From: Thraustochytrium sp. TN22 | Taxonomy: Eukaryota > Sar > Bigyra > Thraustochytrida > Thraustochytriidae | Assembly (NCBI GenBank): GCA_013306675.1 | Contig: JABLUY010000001.1 | Location: 562,902-626,901, forward strand | DNA: 64,000 nt | Direction: 5' to 3' | Part shown: positions 30,808 to 40,280 of the stretch, piece after piece | How the letters are laid out: every line of letters starts with the position of its first letter | How positions within the stretch are numbered: position 1 is the first letter of the stretch | The notes under the pieces: model-generated | Told to the model about the DNA's origin: nothing | What the model saw: the letters and a program-made list of their open reading frames with translations, nothing else | Databases searched by the model: none | Position numbers and translations under genes: made by a program

Positions 30808-31863
30808 ATGCTGCGCGCGGAGGAGCAGCGGCAGTGGCGCGAGGAGGGCTTCTGCGTGGTGGCCGGCGGCCGCGTGCACAGCGCGGAACTGTGCGAGCGC
30901 GCGCGGCGGCAATGCCTGGCAGCCGCAGTGGCGGCCGGCGAGGGGCGCGACGGCAAGATGCCGTTCGGGTCGCAGGGCGCCTTCGAGTTCCCGTCCACGC
31001 AGCCGGCGCTCAACGAGCTGTACCTGGCGCCCGCCCTGCTGCAGGCCGCGCGCGAGCTGCTGCAGACCGAGGACATTCGACTCACGCAGGCGGACGCATG
31101 GTTCAAGCGCGGGGTGCACGAACCGGACGGCGGCGCGGCGCGTGCGCCCTATGCGAGTATTGAGCAGCGCATGCACATGGACTTTCCCAACCACGATCTC
31201 AACCACCCGCCGCCCTGGGACCAGCCCGAGACGCTCGCCGTCATCATCTACTTGGACGAGGCGACCGCCTGCGACGGCCAGACCGGCGTCGTGCCGCGGC
31301 GCGGCGCCGACGACCCGGCCTACCGGCGGCCTTACCGCATGCCGGGCTTCGGCGTGCTGCCTTGGATCAACGACCGCGCGCAGGCCGAGGCGTACCTGGC
31401 CGAGACCGACCCGGACCTGCACGCTGCGCGCCAAGACCTCTACCGCCGCGAGCAGCTCGTTGACTACCACGTGGGCACCGTGCTCTTCTACCGCCACGAC
31501 CTCTGGCACCGCGGCCGGCCCGTGAGGCCTGACGCGCTCCGTTTGGTCTGTAATCTGGTCTTCAAAAAGGCCGGCGTCGACCGCGTCAATGCCTGGAACT
31601 CGGGCTGCGCTCGCTTCTTCTACAACATCAAGCATGTCCTCGCGGGCGGCGCACTCTACCCGGCGCAGCCCGAGGTCGGCGCCTTCGAGCGGCTCTTCGT
31701 GTCGCTCTCCCCAGAGCAGCGCGCGGTTCTCGGCTTTCCGCCGCCAGGACATTCGTACTGGACCCTCGACGCGCTTGAGGCCGCGCAGGAGCGCTGGGGC
31801 GTGCTCGGCATGGACCTCACGCCGTACCGCCGCGCCGCAGCACGGCCCGCTTCTCTGTTATAA
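30808..31863 (+). CDS. Phytanoyl-CoA dioxygenase (PhyH)-like Fe(II)/2-oxoglutarate oxygenase
   Basis: The protein has 351 residues from MLRAEEQRQWREEGFCVVAG; an E..Q...GF start is normal for PhyH proteins. The iron-binding HxD is visible in QRMHMDFPNHD (about residues 122-124), and the distal His with the 2-oxoglutarate-binding Arg in FYRHDLWHRGRPV (about 231-238). Between them come LAVIIYLDEATACDGQTGVV and a PRRGADDPAY segment, the usual sheet and substrate lid. The family hydroxylates small molecules or lipids in an Fe(II)- and 2-oxoglutarate-dependent reaction; the substrate cannot be told from sequence. No peroxisomal SKL/PTS1 is present (the end is ARPASLL). Length and motif spacing are normal. 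Confidence 0.88.
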   Translation: MLRAEEQRQWREEGFCVVAGGRVHSAELCERARRQCLAAAVAAGEGRDGKMPFGSQGAFEFPSTQPALNELYLAPALLQAARELLQTEDIRLTQADAWFKRGVHEPDGGAARAPYASIEQRMHMDFPNHDLNHPPPWDQPETLAVIIYLDEATACDGQTGVVPRRGADDPAYRRPYRMPGFGVLPWINDRAQAEAYLAETDPDLHAARQDLYRREQLVDYHVGTVLFYRHDLWHRGRPVRPDALRLVCNLVFKKAGVDRVNAWNSGCARFFYNIKHVLAGGALYPAQPEVGAFERLFVSLSPEQRAVLGFPPPGHSYWTLDALEAAQERWGVLGMDLTPYRRAAARPASLL

Positions 31864-32068
31864 GGTGTTGGGTAGGGTGGTGGCACCAAGGGGTTCTAGA
31901 GGCACCACCCACGTGCAAGCAAGCGTCCTAGGTCTACGTAATTAGTATGAAAACCCTCATGATTATTACCGTGGTAGCGAGGCAAATGAACACGCGCATG
32001 ATGATCACCGTAGCGACGCAAATGGCCGAGGATCCGTCCGCGAATGTGCTCGCTGACAGGATGACATC

Positions 32069-33082
32069 TTATAGTTCGTAGGCAGCCAACGGAAAGTCCA
32101 TGTATGGCCTCCGCAAGCCGAGGTGGCCGTGCGTGTCCGCCGCACTGGCCGCCTCGGGGCGGTGGTGCGCGCCCTGCACAACCTGGCGCTTGAGCTTGGC
32201 CACTGCGTCCAGGTGCGTCGCGCGCCGCTCGCGCAGGGTGCGCACGTAGTCACGCAGCATGCGCTCCTTGCTCGCGCTATATGCCTCGGGGAGCTCATGG
32301 CGCAGGTCAGCCTCAGCCTGCAGCTCGGCCTGCGCGGTCGTAATTTGCCGGTCAGTCGTCGTCAGCTTGCCGAGTGTCTCCTCGAGCAGCGCCAGCGCCT
32401 CGTCGCGCTCTGCCGCTGCGGCACGCGGCGGCTCGCTCGCCAGGGACGGCCTCGGAGCGTCCGCCTGGGGCTCGCGCCGGCCAAGCTTGGGCCCCGGGGT
32501 GGCCGAGTCGCGGTCAACGAGCGAGGTGCCGCCCTCCCGTAGGCGGCTCACAAGCGTCTCGCCGATGCGCGAGCCGCGGCAGAGGCGGAGGAAGTCCACT
32601 TGGCGCAGCACGCCCGAGGCGCGGTCCGCGAAGCGCTCAAAGGTGCGGCCGGCATCAAAGACGTCGGGCGCCGGCTCGCCGCTGCGCGCCAGCAGTGCCT
32701 TGAACTGCTCTGGGTCCAGCGCCCCGCGCTGCTGGTACCCCTGGTTCTGCTGCTGCTGCTGCTGCTGCACGGCGGCCTCGAAGAGGCGGCCGGCCGCAAA
32801 GTCCCCGCCGCCGGTCCTGCTGCGCAGCGCCGCGCGTCGGTCGTCGCCCAGGTCGCCCAGTAGCTGCAGAAAGTCCTCCTCGGCGAGCCCGCGCTGCCGG
32901 TGCCTCTCGAAGACGCGGCCGGCCTCGAAGGCGCGCAGGTCCTCCTCGTCCCGGGCGCCGCCGCGCGCCATCAACGTGCCGGCGGGCCCGGCCTCGGCGC
33001 CCTCGCCCTCGCCCTCACCGATCCGGCCGCTGCCGCCGCGCGCGCCGGCGCGGTCCAGCGCCGAGTACGTGGCCGACGCCAT
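32069..33082 (-). CDS. Triple F-x-A-G-R-x-F-E repeat protein with C-terminal coiled coil
   Basis: The protein has 337 residues from MASATYSALDRAG. Three tandem repeats of about 50 residues are visible, each starting with the same motif: FEAGRVFERHRQRGLAEEDF, FAAGRLFEAAVQ (after which a polyQ run is inserted, then GALDPEQFKALL) and FDAGRTFERFADRASGVLRQ then VDFLRL. The pattern of a helix, a short turn with G-x-L and a second helix ending F..LL resembles a degenerate EF-hand half, but the loops lack calcium ligands. Residues ~215-310 are a charged coiled coil (EALALLEETLGKLTTTDRQI, AELQAEADLRHELPEAY, RDYVRTLRERRATHLDAVAK). I do not recognise the family. A structural or cytoskeletal role is only a guess. 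Confidence 0.7.
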   Translation of the reverse strand: MASATYSALDRAGARGGSGRIGEGEGEGAEAGPAGTLMARGGARDEEDLRAFEAGRVFERHRQRGLAEEDFLQLLGDLGDDRRAALRSRTGGGDFAAGRLFEAAVQQQQQQQNQGYQQRGALDPEQFKALLARSGEPAPDVFDAGRTFERFADRASGVLRQVDFLRLCRGSRIGETLVSRLREGGTSLVDRDSATPGPKLGRREPQADAPRPSLASEPPRAAAAERDEALALLEETLGKLTTTDRQITTAQAELQAEADLRHELPEAYSASKERMLRDYVRTLRERRATHLDAVAKLKRQVVQGAHHRPEAASAADTHGHLGLRRPYMDFPLAAYEL

Positions 33083-33449
33083 CCCGCGCCGCGCCGCGCC
33101 GCGCCGGCGGAGGACTCGGCCTGGGTCAAGTCCGAGTCCGGGTTCGAGTTTGCGGCGTTGCGCCGCGCGTCGGCCGGCAACGTTCGCTTTTTGCCAGCCA
33201 CCATCGTGATGGCCTGGCCCGGCCTGGCCGAGCCAGCAGTGCAGTGCCACGCAGCAGAGCAGAGCCACTGGCAGTGCACGGCGCGAGCGCAGCCTGGCCC
33301 ATGGCTCACAGCATCATCGTCAAGCGCAACGCGAAGTTAGCAGAGTTTTGTACGGTGGTGTACTACCACACCATAGATTACATGCCATGCGTCAACAACC
33401 AGCCAGCCCCGCGCCAGAAGGAGAGAGAGAGAGAGAGCAGCAGGCAGGC
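33083..33449. other. Intergenic spacer
   Basis: The 5' flank of the triple-repeat gene and the 3' flank of the polycystin-like gene, including a GA microsatellite near 33419-33440. No gene seen. Confidence 0.55.
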
Positions 33450-36400
33450 TCAGACGTCGTCGCCCTCGGAAAAGTAGGAGGCCGCGCCGTCGTCCTCGGC
33501 GGAGCGGCCCGCCGAAGGGCTGCGGTTGTGGCGGCTGAGTGAGAAGGAGGAGCGCCAGGAAGAAAGACGTTCGCCGGCGCGCTCGCGGCGCTCGATGCGG
33601 CGCGCCATGTTGTCGATGGCGGTCTGCGCAGCCTGCTCCGACGGGAAAATGCCCAAGTAGGTATGCTTGCCGTCGTGCACGTGGTGCGCGTCAAAGGCGC
33701 CGTCGATGCGAGTCTCGACCGTGGAGACGGGACGCGCGTCCCAGGGCTCCTGTGAGATGAACTCGTCGCCGTGGGAGTCAATCTGGGCGAACTGCGCAGC
33801 GCGCAGCTCAGACTCCACGTCGATGCCAAGCTCGCGGATCTCGCGGTCGGCGGCCGTCACCTCCTGCAGGACCTCCCGGAAGCGCGCCGCCGAAGCCTCG
33901 AGCTGCAGGCTGTGCACGAGCAGCATGGACTGCACGAGCTCGCCGGACTGCATGTCACGCTGCCAGAGCTCCTCGGTCTGAGCGGCGTCCAGGCCGCGCA
34001 CCGGGTCGATCACGGGGAGCTCCGAAGGGTCCAGCTGCGCATACAGGCGACGCTCCTCGAGCGCGATGGCGCGGTCCTTGAAGAGGATGGCGGCGTCGTC
34101 GATGCGCGAGAGCCGCGTGCCGTAGAGCGCGATGAGCTCTGTCGCCAGATCGTCCGCGCGGCGCGGGCTGGACACGACCTCACCCACAATGCGGCGCGTC
34201 TCGGCAAAAGACAGCAGCCCCCGCGTGCGCGCCTCGGGCGCCGCCTCGAGCTCGCGAATGACGCGCGCGCGCTCGTGGAAGCGAAAGGCGCCGGAGATGG
34301 CCTTGAGCTGGCGCCGCAGCCAGCCCTCTCTGAGGAGCAGCTTGCTGCGCCGCAGCGCCTCGCGCTGCTCGCGGCGCATCGCCTCGTCCTCCTGCACCTG
34401 CTGCGCCACGTTCTGGTAACCAAAGATGAGGATGGCCTGGAACATGTTGGAGATGAGCACGGTCACGATGGCTGCCAGCAAAAACGACAGAAAGAGACCC
34501 TGCACGAACGGGATGTACTGCTCCTCGTCCACCACCTCAAGCACCGACATGCTCATGGGCAGGTCCGTCGTCCCGTAACGCAGCGCAGCGAAGCCCAGGG
34601 CGTCCTTGCCGGCGGCCGCCGAGGCCGCGGCCGCGTCCTTGCCGGCGAAGGCTTGAAACCCCGACCCAAAGACCTGCAGCGCGAAGAGCAGCTGGCTCGT
34701 GAGCGCCGCTCCAAAGCTCGAGTACCGCAGCGAGTAGAACCCGTAGGCAAAGTACGAAAAGAGGCCGAGGCCGATCATGACCAGGGCCGTAAAGAGCAGC
34801 CAGCCCGCGAGCCGCGTGCGCGTCTCCACCAGACTGCGCAGCGCGATGCTGAAGCGCACATTTAGGTCCATGTACTTGAAGTACTTGAGGAAGCACACCA
34901 CGAGCGACCATCCGGCCAGCATGCGCGACTTGAGCAGCACGCGCGAGTACATGTCCAGCGCCGCCACGTAGACACCGCGGCTGCTCGTCATGAGTGCCAC
35001 CAGTGTGTTGCGCTCCGTGGCCAGCTGCGCCGTTGCGTTGCCGCGCAGGGCCATGCGCATGGCCACGGACGCCACCACCAAGCTGAGATTCAACGTGTCA
35101 ATCACCATCCAGCCCACAGCCAGCCCCTTGAACGAGCGCGCGTGCGCCGCCAGCCAGAGCCGTGGTACGAAGAAGCAGAAGATCACCAGCGCCGACAGCA
35201 CCAAGAGAAAGATCTCCACACCCAGCACCGCGGATTGCGACGAGATCAGCTTGAACGGCCGCGTCTCCATGGTGGTGGCTGTCAGCTGCATCGGGCTCAG
35301 CTCCACCAGAAAGGTCTGCCAAACATAGGTGTCCAGGTTGATGTTGTATGCGGTGAACGATACGAAGAGCGCAACAGTTGACGCGTCCAGCCAGTTGTCG
35401 CTCAGTAGGTCCTCCAGCAGCTGATGCGCCACCGTCCCGTTGCCGCCCTCCACGTCCACCACGAAGCCGGACGCGGGGTAGGTGGCCAGCATGCCCGGGT
35501 AGTCCAGGTGGCCGGTGGAAATCTTGCCCGCGTCCAGGACCACGCCCTCGGCAGAGCCCCGCAGCGAGGCGCGCGCGACGTCCGCCGCGTCGCGAAACTC
35601 GTAGGTGCGGCCCGTCGCCTTGCCCACGAAGGACGACGTGTTCAAATTCGCCCGCGAGTACGGCAGGTTGCACAGCTCCTTGCCCGCCTCGCCTTCTTGC
35701 GCCGAGCATGGCCTCTGCTTCACGCGCAGCTGCCGCAGGCGCACCGCGCCCACGGGCAAGAAGGCATCATTGGGCATGATAGGGATGGCAGCCGCAGAGG
35801 CGTTCGCGGCCGTGCGCCGCGCGACCTCGTCGCTCTCCAGCTGGCTCTCGCTGGCACGCTCCTCGTCGCCCTCAAAGAGCAGCGACTCCTGCAGCACGAA
35901 GCGCAGCCAGCTCTTGGTCTGGTCCACATTGTGGATCGCCGCGAATGTCAGCGACTCGCGCGCGAAGATGCACGGCACAGTCGTTCCGTTTTGAGCCTCT
36001 TCGAAAACGGGCCCGTCCGGGTCAAACGGCAGCGGGCAGTGCAGGTTCGTGGCGCTCGCGTCGTCCGCGTCGCCCGCCGTGTACCGGTACACGAAGCGGT
36101 CGTGTGAGAAGGGCTTGGTGGCCAGCGACTGCGCAAAGGCCGTCTTGAACGCGTATGCGCCGGGCTGCGACACGAAGGTGAACAGGTACACGCAGTACAC
36201 GGCCACCAGCACCGTGTACACGACCAGCTCGGCGCACAGCCGCTGCCGCCGTTGCTGCCTCGCCAGCATACGCACCGCCAGCTGCTGGTCCAGGAACCGC
36301 CCACGGAACTCCGCAGGCGTCCCAGCATCTTCAAAGCGCTCCCGGTACTCCTCGCGCTCCTCCACGCTCTGCTCGTACGCGCGCGCGCGCAGCGCCGGCG

Positions 36401-36452
36401 GCCCGCCGCCCCCGCCGCCGCCGAGCCCGCCGCCGCGCGCGGACCCCGCCAT
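33450..36452 (-). CDS. Polycystin/PKD2-like cation channel
   Basis: The protein has 1,000 residues from MAGSARGGG, with the N-terminal ~70 residues cytoplasmic. TM1 is at ~71-93 (CAELVVYTVLVAVYCVYLFT). A long extracytoplasmic loop (~95-405), the place of the TOP/polycystin domain, carries sequons such as NGT and NAS. TM2-TM6 follow: VEIFLLVLSALVIFCFFVP, GWMVIDTLNLSLVVASVAM, LAGWSLVVCFLKYFKYMDL (this LKYFKY helix is highly typical of polycystins), GWLLFTALVMIGLGLFSYFA and FLSFLLAAIVTVLISNMFQA. A pore helix SQLLFALQVFGSGFQAF sits before TM6. The C-terminal ~320 residues are Arg/Glu-rich with coiled-coil stretches. The family forms calcium-permeable non-selective channels in cilia or intracellular membranes. 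Whether this is ciliary cannot be told. It diverges from the piggyBac-tailed gene by 413 bp. Confidence 0.9.
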   Translation of the reverse strand: MAGSARGGGLGGGGGGGPPALRARAYEQSVEEREEYRERFEDAGTPAEFRGRFLDQQLAVRMLARQQRRQRLCAELVVYTVLVAVYCVYLFTFVSQPGAYAFKTAFAQSLATKPFSHDRFVYRYTAGDADDASATNLHCPLPFDPDGPVFEEAQNGTTVPCIFARESLTFAAIHNVDQTKSWLRFVLQESLLFEGDEERASESQLESDEVARRTAANASAAAIPIMPNDAFLPVGAVRLRQLRVKQRPCSAQEGEAGKELCNLPYSRANLNTSSFVGKATGRTYEFRDAADVARASLRGSAEGVVLDAGKISTGHLDYPGMLATYPASGFVVDVEGGNGTVAHQLLEDLLSDNWLDASTVALFVSFTAYNINLDTYVWQTFLVELSPMQLTATTMETRPFKLISSQSAVLGVEIFLLVLSALVIFCFFVPRLWLAAHARSFKGLAVGWMVIDTLNLSLVVASVAMRMALRGNATAQLATERNTLVALMTSSRGVYVAALDMYSRVLLKSRMLAGWSLVVCFLKYFKYMDLNVRFSIALRSLVETRTRLAGWLLFTALVMIGLGLFSYFAYGFYSLRYSSFGAALTSQLLFALQVFGSGFQAFAGKDAAAASAAAGKDALGFAALRYGTTDLPMSMSVLEVVDEEQYIPFVQGLFLSFLLAAIVTVLISNMFQAILIFGYQNVAQQVQEDEAMRREQREALRRSKLLLREGWLRRQLKAISGAFRFHERARVIRELEAAPEARTRGLLSFAETRRIVGEVVSSPRRADDLATELIALYGTRLSRIDDAAILFKDRAIALEERRLYAQLDPSELPVIDPVRGLDAAQTEELWQRDMQSGELVQSMLLVHSLQLEASAARFREVLQEVTAADREIRELGIDVESELRAAQFAQIDSHGDEFISQEPWDARPVSTVETRIDGAFDAHHVHDGKHTYLGIFPSEQAAQTAIDNMARRIERRERAGERLSSWRSSFSLSRHNRSPSAGRSAEDDGAASYFSEGDDV

Positions 36453-36865
36453 GGGCGCTCGGCGCGCGGCCGGCGCAGCGCCGCGGGCGCGCGGGCGCGC
36501 GGGCGCGCGGGCGCGCGAGCGGGCGTCCGCGCGGCCGCCGCCGCCCTGCCCCGCCTCGCGCCGCGAGCGAGCGCGCGCGCGCGAGCGCCACGGGGCGCCT
36601 TGCCCGTCTGCGCGCCGCGCCTGCCTTGGATTTTCAAACGGGATGCCGGCCATGCCGACGGGCCCCACCATTTCGGGCCCCGGCCCGGGCCAGAGCCCCA
36701 CGGCCGCGGGCGGCGCGGGCCTCGCGCGGGCGCGAGCCCGGCCCTCTCCGCTCAACGCCCGCTCCGCTCCGCCTCGCCGGCGCGGCGCAGGCAGGCAGGC
36801 CAGGCAGGCAGGCAGGCAGACCATGACCCCGCGGCCAGAACCTCAACGCCGCGCGCGAATGCGCG
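36453..36865. promoter_or_regulatory. Divergent promoter region
   Basis: 413 bp separate the ATGs of the polycystin-like gene (-) and the large piggyBac-tailed gene (+). The left part has a GGGCGCGC repeat near 36486-36518, the right part a GGCAGGCA repeat at 36790-36820. A shared bidirectional promoter is likely by geometry; no specific element is recognised. Confidence 0.4.
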
Positions 36866-39800
36866 ATGCTGCGCGCGGGCGCGGCGCGCAAACGCGGCGG
36901 GCCGGCGGCGGCCGCCGCCACCGACCCCGGCGAGGCGCGCAGCGCGCCCCGGCGTCGCCTGGCGAGCCGTGATGAGGACGTGGAAGAGGACCTCCTCGAC
37001 CCGACCGCCGCGGCGGCCGTCGCGGCGGCGCTCGACGCGCCGGCGGCGGCGCTGCGCGAGGAGAGGGACGAGCGCCTGGGCGCCGCGACGGCCGCCGGCG
37101 AGTGGGAGGTCTGCGCGGAGACCGACGCCGATGCCGCGGCCGTGGAACTGCGCTCGGCGCAGCACGTGCAGGCGGAGATCATTGGTGCGCGCAGGGCGCG
37201 GCACGCGGATGCAGTGCGCCAGGCGCTGCGCGCCTGGATGCGGCAGCAGCTGCACATTGTGCAGCTGCAGCAAACGGCCCCGAGCCAAGCGCAGCAAGGC
37301 CTGGGCCAGCCACAGCAACCCCAGGATGGCGGCCAGCAGCCGCTCGCGCAAGCGCCGACGCAGACGACAGGGCCGCCTCCGCCACCGCAACTCGCAGCGC
37401 TGTCGTCCGCCACGGAACCCGCGCCAGACGCCCTCGAGCACCACCGCGCCCTCCAGCATCACCACTCCATGCACGACCCTGCGCACTCGTTCGACCACGG
37501 CCAGCACGACGCGCCGGATGCCTTGGACGCTTTGGCCCTGCCTCAGGTCTTCGAGATCCCCCTGGTGACCAGCAGCCCCCGCGCGCTCTTTGACGCCTTG
37601 TCCGCGGACCTGATTGACCCGCTCCGTGATATGCTCAACCTGCGCCTACGAGACGCCCAGCGGCGCCGTTGCACGCGCGAGGAGGTGGCGCGCTTTGTGG
37701 CCGTCTACCTGGGCATCAGCCTGCTCGGCCTGCCGCCTTGCGCTGCACTTGACCTCATCGAGCGTGCCGCCGGCGTCTCGCAGAGCGGGCCCAGCAGGGC
37801 GCGCACCGAGGAGCTCATTGAGGCCTGCGTCGACCCTGACCCCACCTCGCCACGCGACAACGCCGCGCGCGCGCTCGACGCCGTTGCGCTTGCTGCCTTC
37901 TCACACGTGTCGCGCATCCTCAGTACCGCGCACGGGGCGTACAGTCTCGACGTGGTTCCGAGTGCCGGTTCGCTCAATCGCTGCGTGCTCTACGACGCCA
38001 TGCTGCAGGCGGTCGTCGGCGTGCTGCCGTCGGCCCCGACCGCGCAGGACGCGGTCCCGGCCGGCCATGCACTTCTCAAAGCGCTGGCGCCCAAGGACGG
38101 CGCCTGGCTCCTTTTCAACGAGGAGGCCACGCCAGCCCTCTGGCGCGCCTGGATCTCCGACAGCTTTGGCACCTTCGTGAAGGCTCCCGCGCGCACCTTT
38201 GCCTCCGGCGAGGACAGGGCCGTCGTGACTCTGGTCAAGGGCCTGCGCAAGTTCTATCCTCGCTATGCGACAAGCAGCACCCCGAGTGCGTCCACGGTGC
38301 GCGCCTTTCGTGTGCTCAATCCAGAGGCCAGGCTCAACGCCGAACCGGGCGCTTCCTACTTTGTGCACAACGCGACCGAGCTCGAGCGAGTCGCGGACTC
38401 GCTCGTCATGATGGTGGAGCCGGAAGCGCCCGAGCTCGACGACCCTTCCATCAAGGCAAGCGTCGCGGTGGCATCCCTTCTGCATAATGAGGTGCGGCGG
38501 CGCAATGAGCTGTGCACCTTCCACCGCAAGGACGCCAGCTATCGCGTGCTGCGCTTCTTCCTCATCCACGAGGCCTGTGGCGCAGCATTGGCAATGCAGA
38601 GCGAGCCTCTCCGTGCACTCATCCACGGAAACGCTACCGAGGACTTTGTCGGAGTGCACTACGATGAGAGGGCCGCAGCGAGTCTCCTGGCACACGACTG
38701 GACATCCGGCGGCGACGCCGCCCGCTCACGGGCCGGTCTGACGGCCATCGAAACGCAACTGGGGCGCGCGGACTGGTGCACGGCCACGGCGCACATCGGT
38801 CTGGTGGTCTCGTCAGTCGTCCCATTTTTGGGCGCCTCTCCGGACTTGATCGCATCGCTGCCTGCCCGAGGCGACGCCAGGCCTGCATTGCTCGCTCCTG
38901 TCGTCGTGGGTAGCGTCACGTCGCGCGCGCAGCAGCAGGCGGCGCAAGACCTCGCCAGCAAGCACGGCTACTTTTGGGACTGGGACACCAAGACCGACCA
39001 GGACTGGCGGACCGTCGTGCCGCCGGAGCGCCGCCCCGCCCTGTTGCATCAAGCCGTCGTAGCGGGCGCTGGGAGAGCGCTCTACGTGCAGTGCGACGCG
39101 TCCACCGTTGTCTATGCAGTGCTCGTGACCTTCTCCAGCGGAGAGGTGGAAGCCTACGTGCAGGCGCTCGAGCCGTACGCAGGCCTGTGTTCATGGGCGA
39201 CGGAGCTTGCCAGCGCTCCCCCCGCGGAACTGGATCGGGCCAATCCGGATCTGCGGCGTCTTCGGCCGCTTTGGCTCGCTCTGCGCGCCAGAGCGAAAGG
39301 TGGCGCCGCGACTCTCGAGGGGGGCATGGAGGCAGGGCAAACGACGGAGCCCGTGCAAGCCTTTGGCAGCGCCGCGCACGCGTGCTATGAAGAGCTGGAC
39401 CGTGGGCGCAAGGCTTCTGCCACTCAGTGCAGCGCTCTCGGCGCGATCAGCGCCGGGTGTGGGCAGACGATGGTGGCCAATGTGCTGCAGGCCCTAGCGC
39501 AAGCGACGTACGTCCTGAACAAGCTCGTCCACAGCCCGGCGGGCGTGCCGGGCGCCTCCCCTCAGGAGCCTGTGCAGGTTCGTGAGTTCGTCTGGGACCT
39601 TGTTGTGGACACGTTGCGCGTGCTTGGGCCTGCACAAAGCGCCACGGTGGACGCGAGCGCGAGCGCGGGCGTGAGCGCGAGCGCGAGCGCGAACGAAGCA
39701 AGTGTGGACGTAGCAGAAGCGGCGGCCATCATGGCCAAGGCGCCAAAGCGCGACAAGGCGCGGCGCCATTTCTTCAACAGCCCGGTGCCGCGCGCCATCC

Positions 39801-40021
39801 GCCTCAATCGCAGTCTTCCCCATGACGTGCAGCGCATCGGGTATGCTGACCGCAAGTGCGGACGGCGCTCCATCGTCAAGATCTGCGTCGTTTGCAGCGG
39901 CCAGGCCTCGTCCATTTGCGCGCTCTGCGGCGTGCCCCTGCACAAGGTTCTGCAGCGGCCAGACCAGGACCAGTCGTGCTTCATGCGCTGGCACACCACA
40001 AGCGTCGTCAACTTCCAGTAG
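36866..40021 (+). CDS. Large protein with piggyBac-type C-terminal Cys/His module
   Basis: The protein has 1,051 residues from the ATG at 36866. Residues ~1-215 are Ala/Gln/His-rich. From ~225 it is ordered: ALFDALSADLIDPLRDMLNL, a helix RCTREEVARFVAVYLGISLLG and a long all-residue-type region to ~900. Near the end comes the motif CVVC, CALC, GVPLH and SCFMRWHT (residues ~1004-1043), matching in spacing and in the VPLC..CF..YHT signature the cysteine-rich domain that closes piggyBac transposases, with one Cys replaced by His. The N-terminal EEVARFVAVYLGISLLG helix also recalls piggyBac proteins (EEL..FLG...LMG). I could not identify the three catalytic Asp residues with confidence, so it may be a domesticated or decayed derivative. 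No terminal inverted repeats or TTAA ends were found by eye. Confidence 0.55.
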   Translation: MLRAGAARKRGGPAAAAATDPGEARSAPRRRLASRDEDVEEDLLDPTAAAAVAAALDAPAAALREERDERLGAATAAGEWEVCAETDADAAAVELRSAQHVQAEIIGARRARHADAVRQALRAWMRQQLHIVQLQQTAPSQAQQGLGQPQQPQDGGQQPLAQAPTQTTGPPPPPQLAALSSATEPAPDALEHHRALQHHHSMHDPAHSFDHGQHDAPDALDALALPQVFEIPLVTSSPRALFDALSADLIDPLRDMLNLRLRDAQRRRCTREEVARFVAVYLGISLLGLPPCAALDLIERAAGVSQSGPSRARTEELIEACVDPDPTSPRDNAARALDAVALAAFSHVSRILSTAHGAYSLDVVPSAGSLNRCVLYDAMLQAVVGVLPSAPTAQDAVPAGHALLKALAPKDGAWLLFNEEATPALWRAWISDSFGTFVKAPARTFASGEDRAVVTLVKGLRKFYPRYATSSTPSASTVRAFRVLNPEARLNAEPGASYFVHNATELERVADSLVMMVEPEAPELDDPSIKASVAVASLLHNEVRRRNELCTFHRKDASYRVLRFFLIHEACGAALAMQSEPLRALIHGNATEDFVGVHYDERAAASLLAHDWTSGGDAARSRAGLTAIETQLGRADWCTATAHIGLVVSSVVPFLGASPDLIASLPARGDARPALLAPVVVGSVTSRAQQQAAQDLASKHGYFWDWDTKTDQDWRTVVPPERRPALLHQAVVAGAGRALYVQCDASTVVYAVLVTFSSGEVEAYVQALEPYAGLCSWATELASAPPAELDRANPDLRRLRPLWLALRARAKGGAATLEGGMEAGQTTEPVQAFGSAAHACYEELDRGRKASATQCSALGAISAGCGQTMVANVLQALAQATYVLNKLVHSPAGVPGASPQEPVQVREFVWDLVVDTLRVLGPAQSATVDASASAGVSASASANEASVDVAEAAAIMAKAPKRDKARRHFFNSPVPRAIRLNRSLPHDVQRIGYADRKCGRRSIVKICVVCSGQASSICALCGVPLHKVLQRPDQDQSCFMRWHTTSVVNFQ

Positions 40022-40138
40022 AAAACCAAAGGCAAAGGACACACTGATTTTAGACAGAACCACCACCAAACATCACCACCTACTACTGCTACGTTACAAC
40101 AGGTTCGGAGAGAGACACACACAAGACACGTGACGCAC

Positions 40139-40245
40139 CATCAACACCACTTCTGCAACGCGACGCACCGCAACGCGACGCGATGTGACGCAACCCAATG
40201 CGATGTGACGCAACCCCACGCGACCAAACGCGACCAAACGCGACC
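40139..40245. repeat. GCGAC/GCAAC degenerate tandem repeat
   Basis: Units of the type GCAACGCGAC, GCGATGTGACGCAACCC and GCGACCAAAC repeat across about 100 bp between two convergent genes. Confidence 0.8.
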
Positions 40246-40280
40246 AAATCCGGCCGGGACTGGACGCCGGACGCTCATCG

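Noticed and set aside
33450-36824. N-terminal extension of the polycystin-like protein to 1,124 residues
   Set aside because: The extra 124 codons are Arg/Ala/Pro-rich and start with a simple-repeat peptide; the ATG at 36452 fits better.
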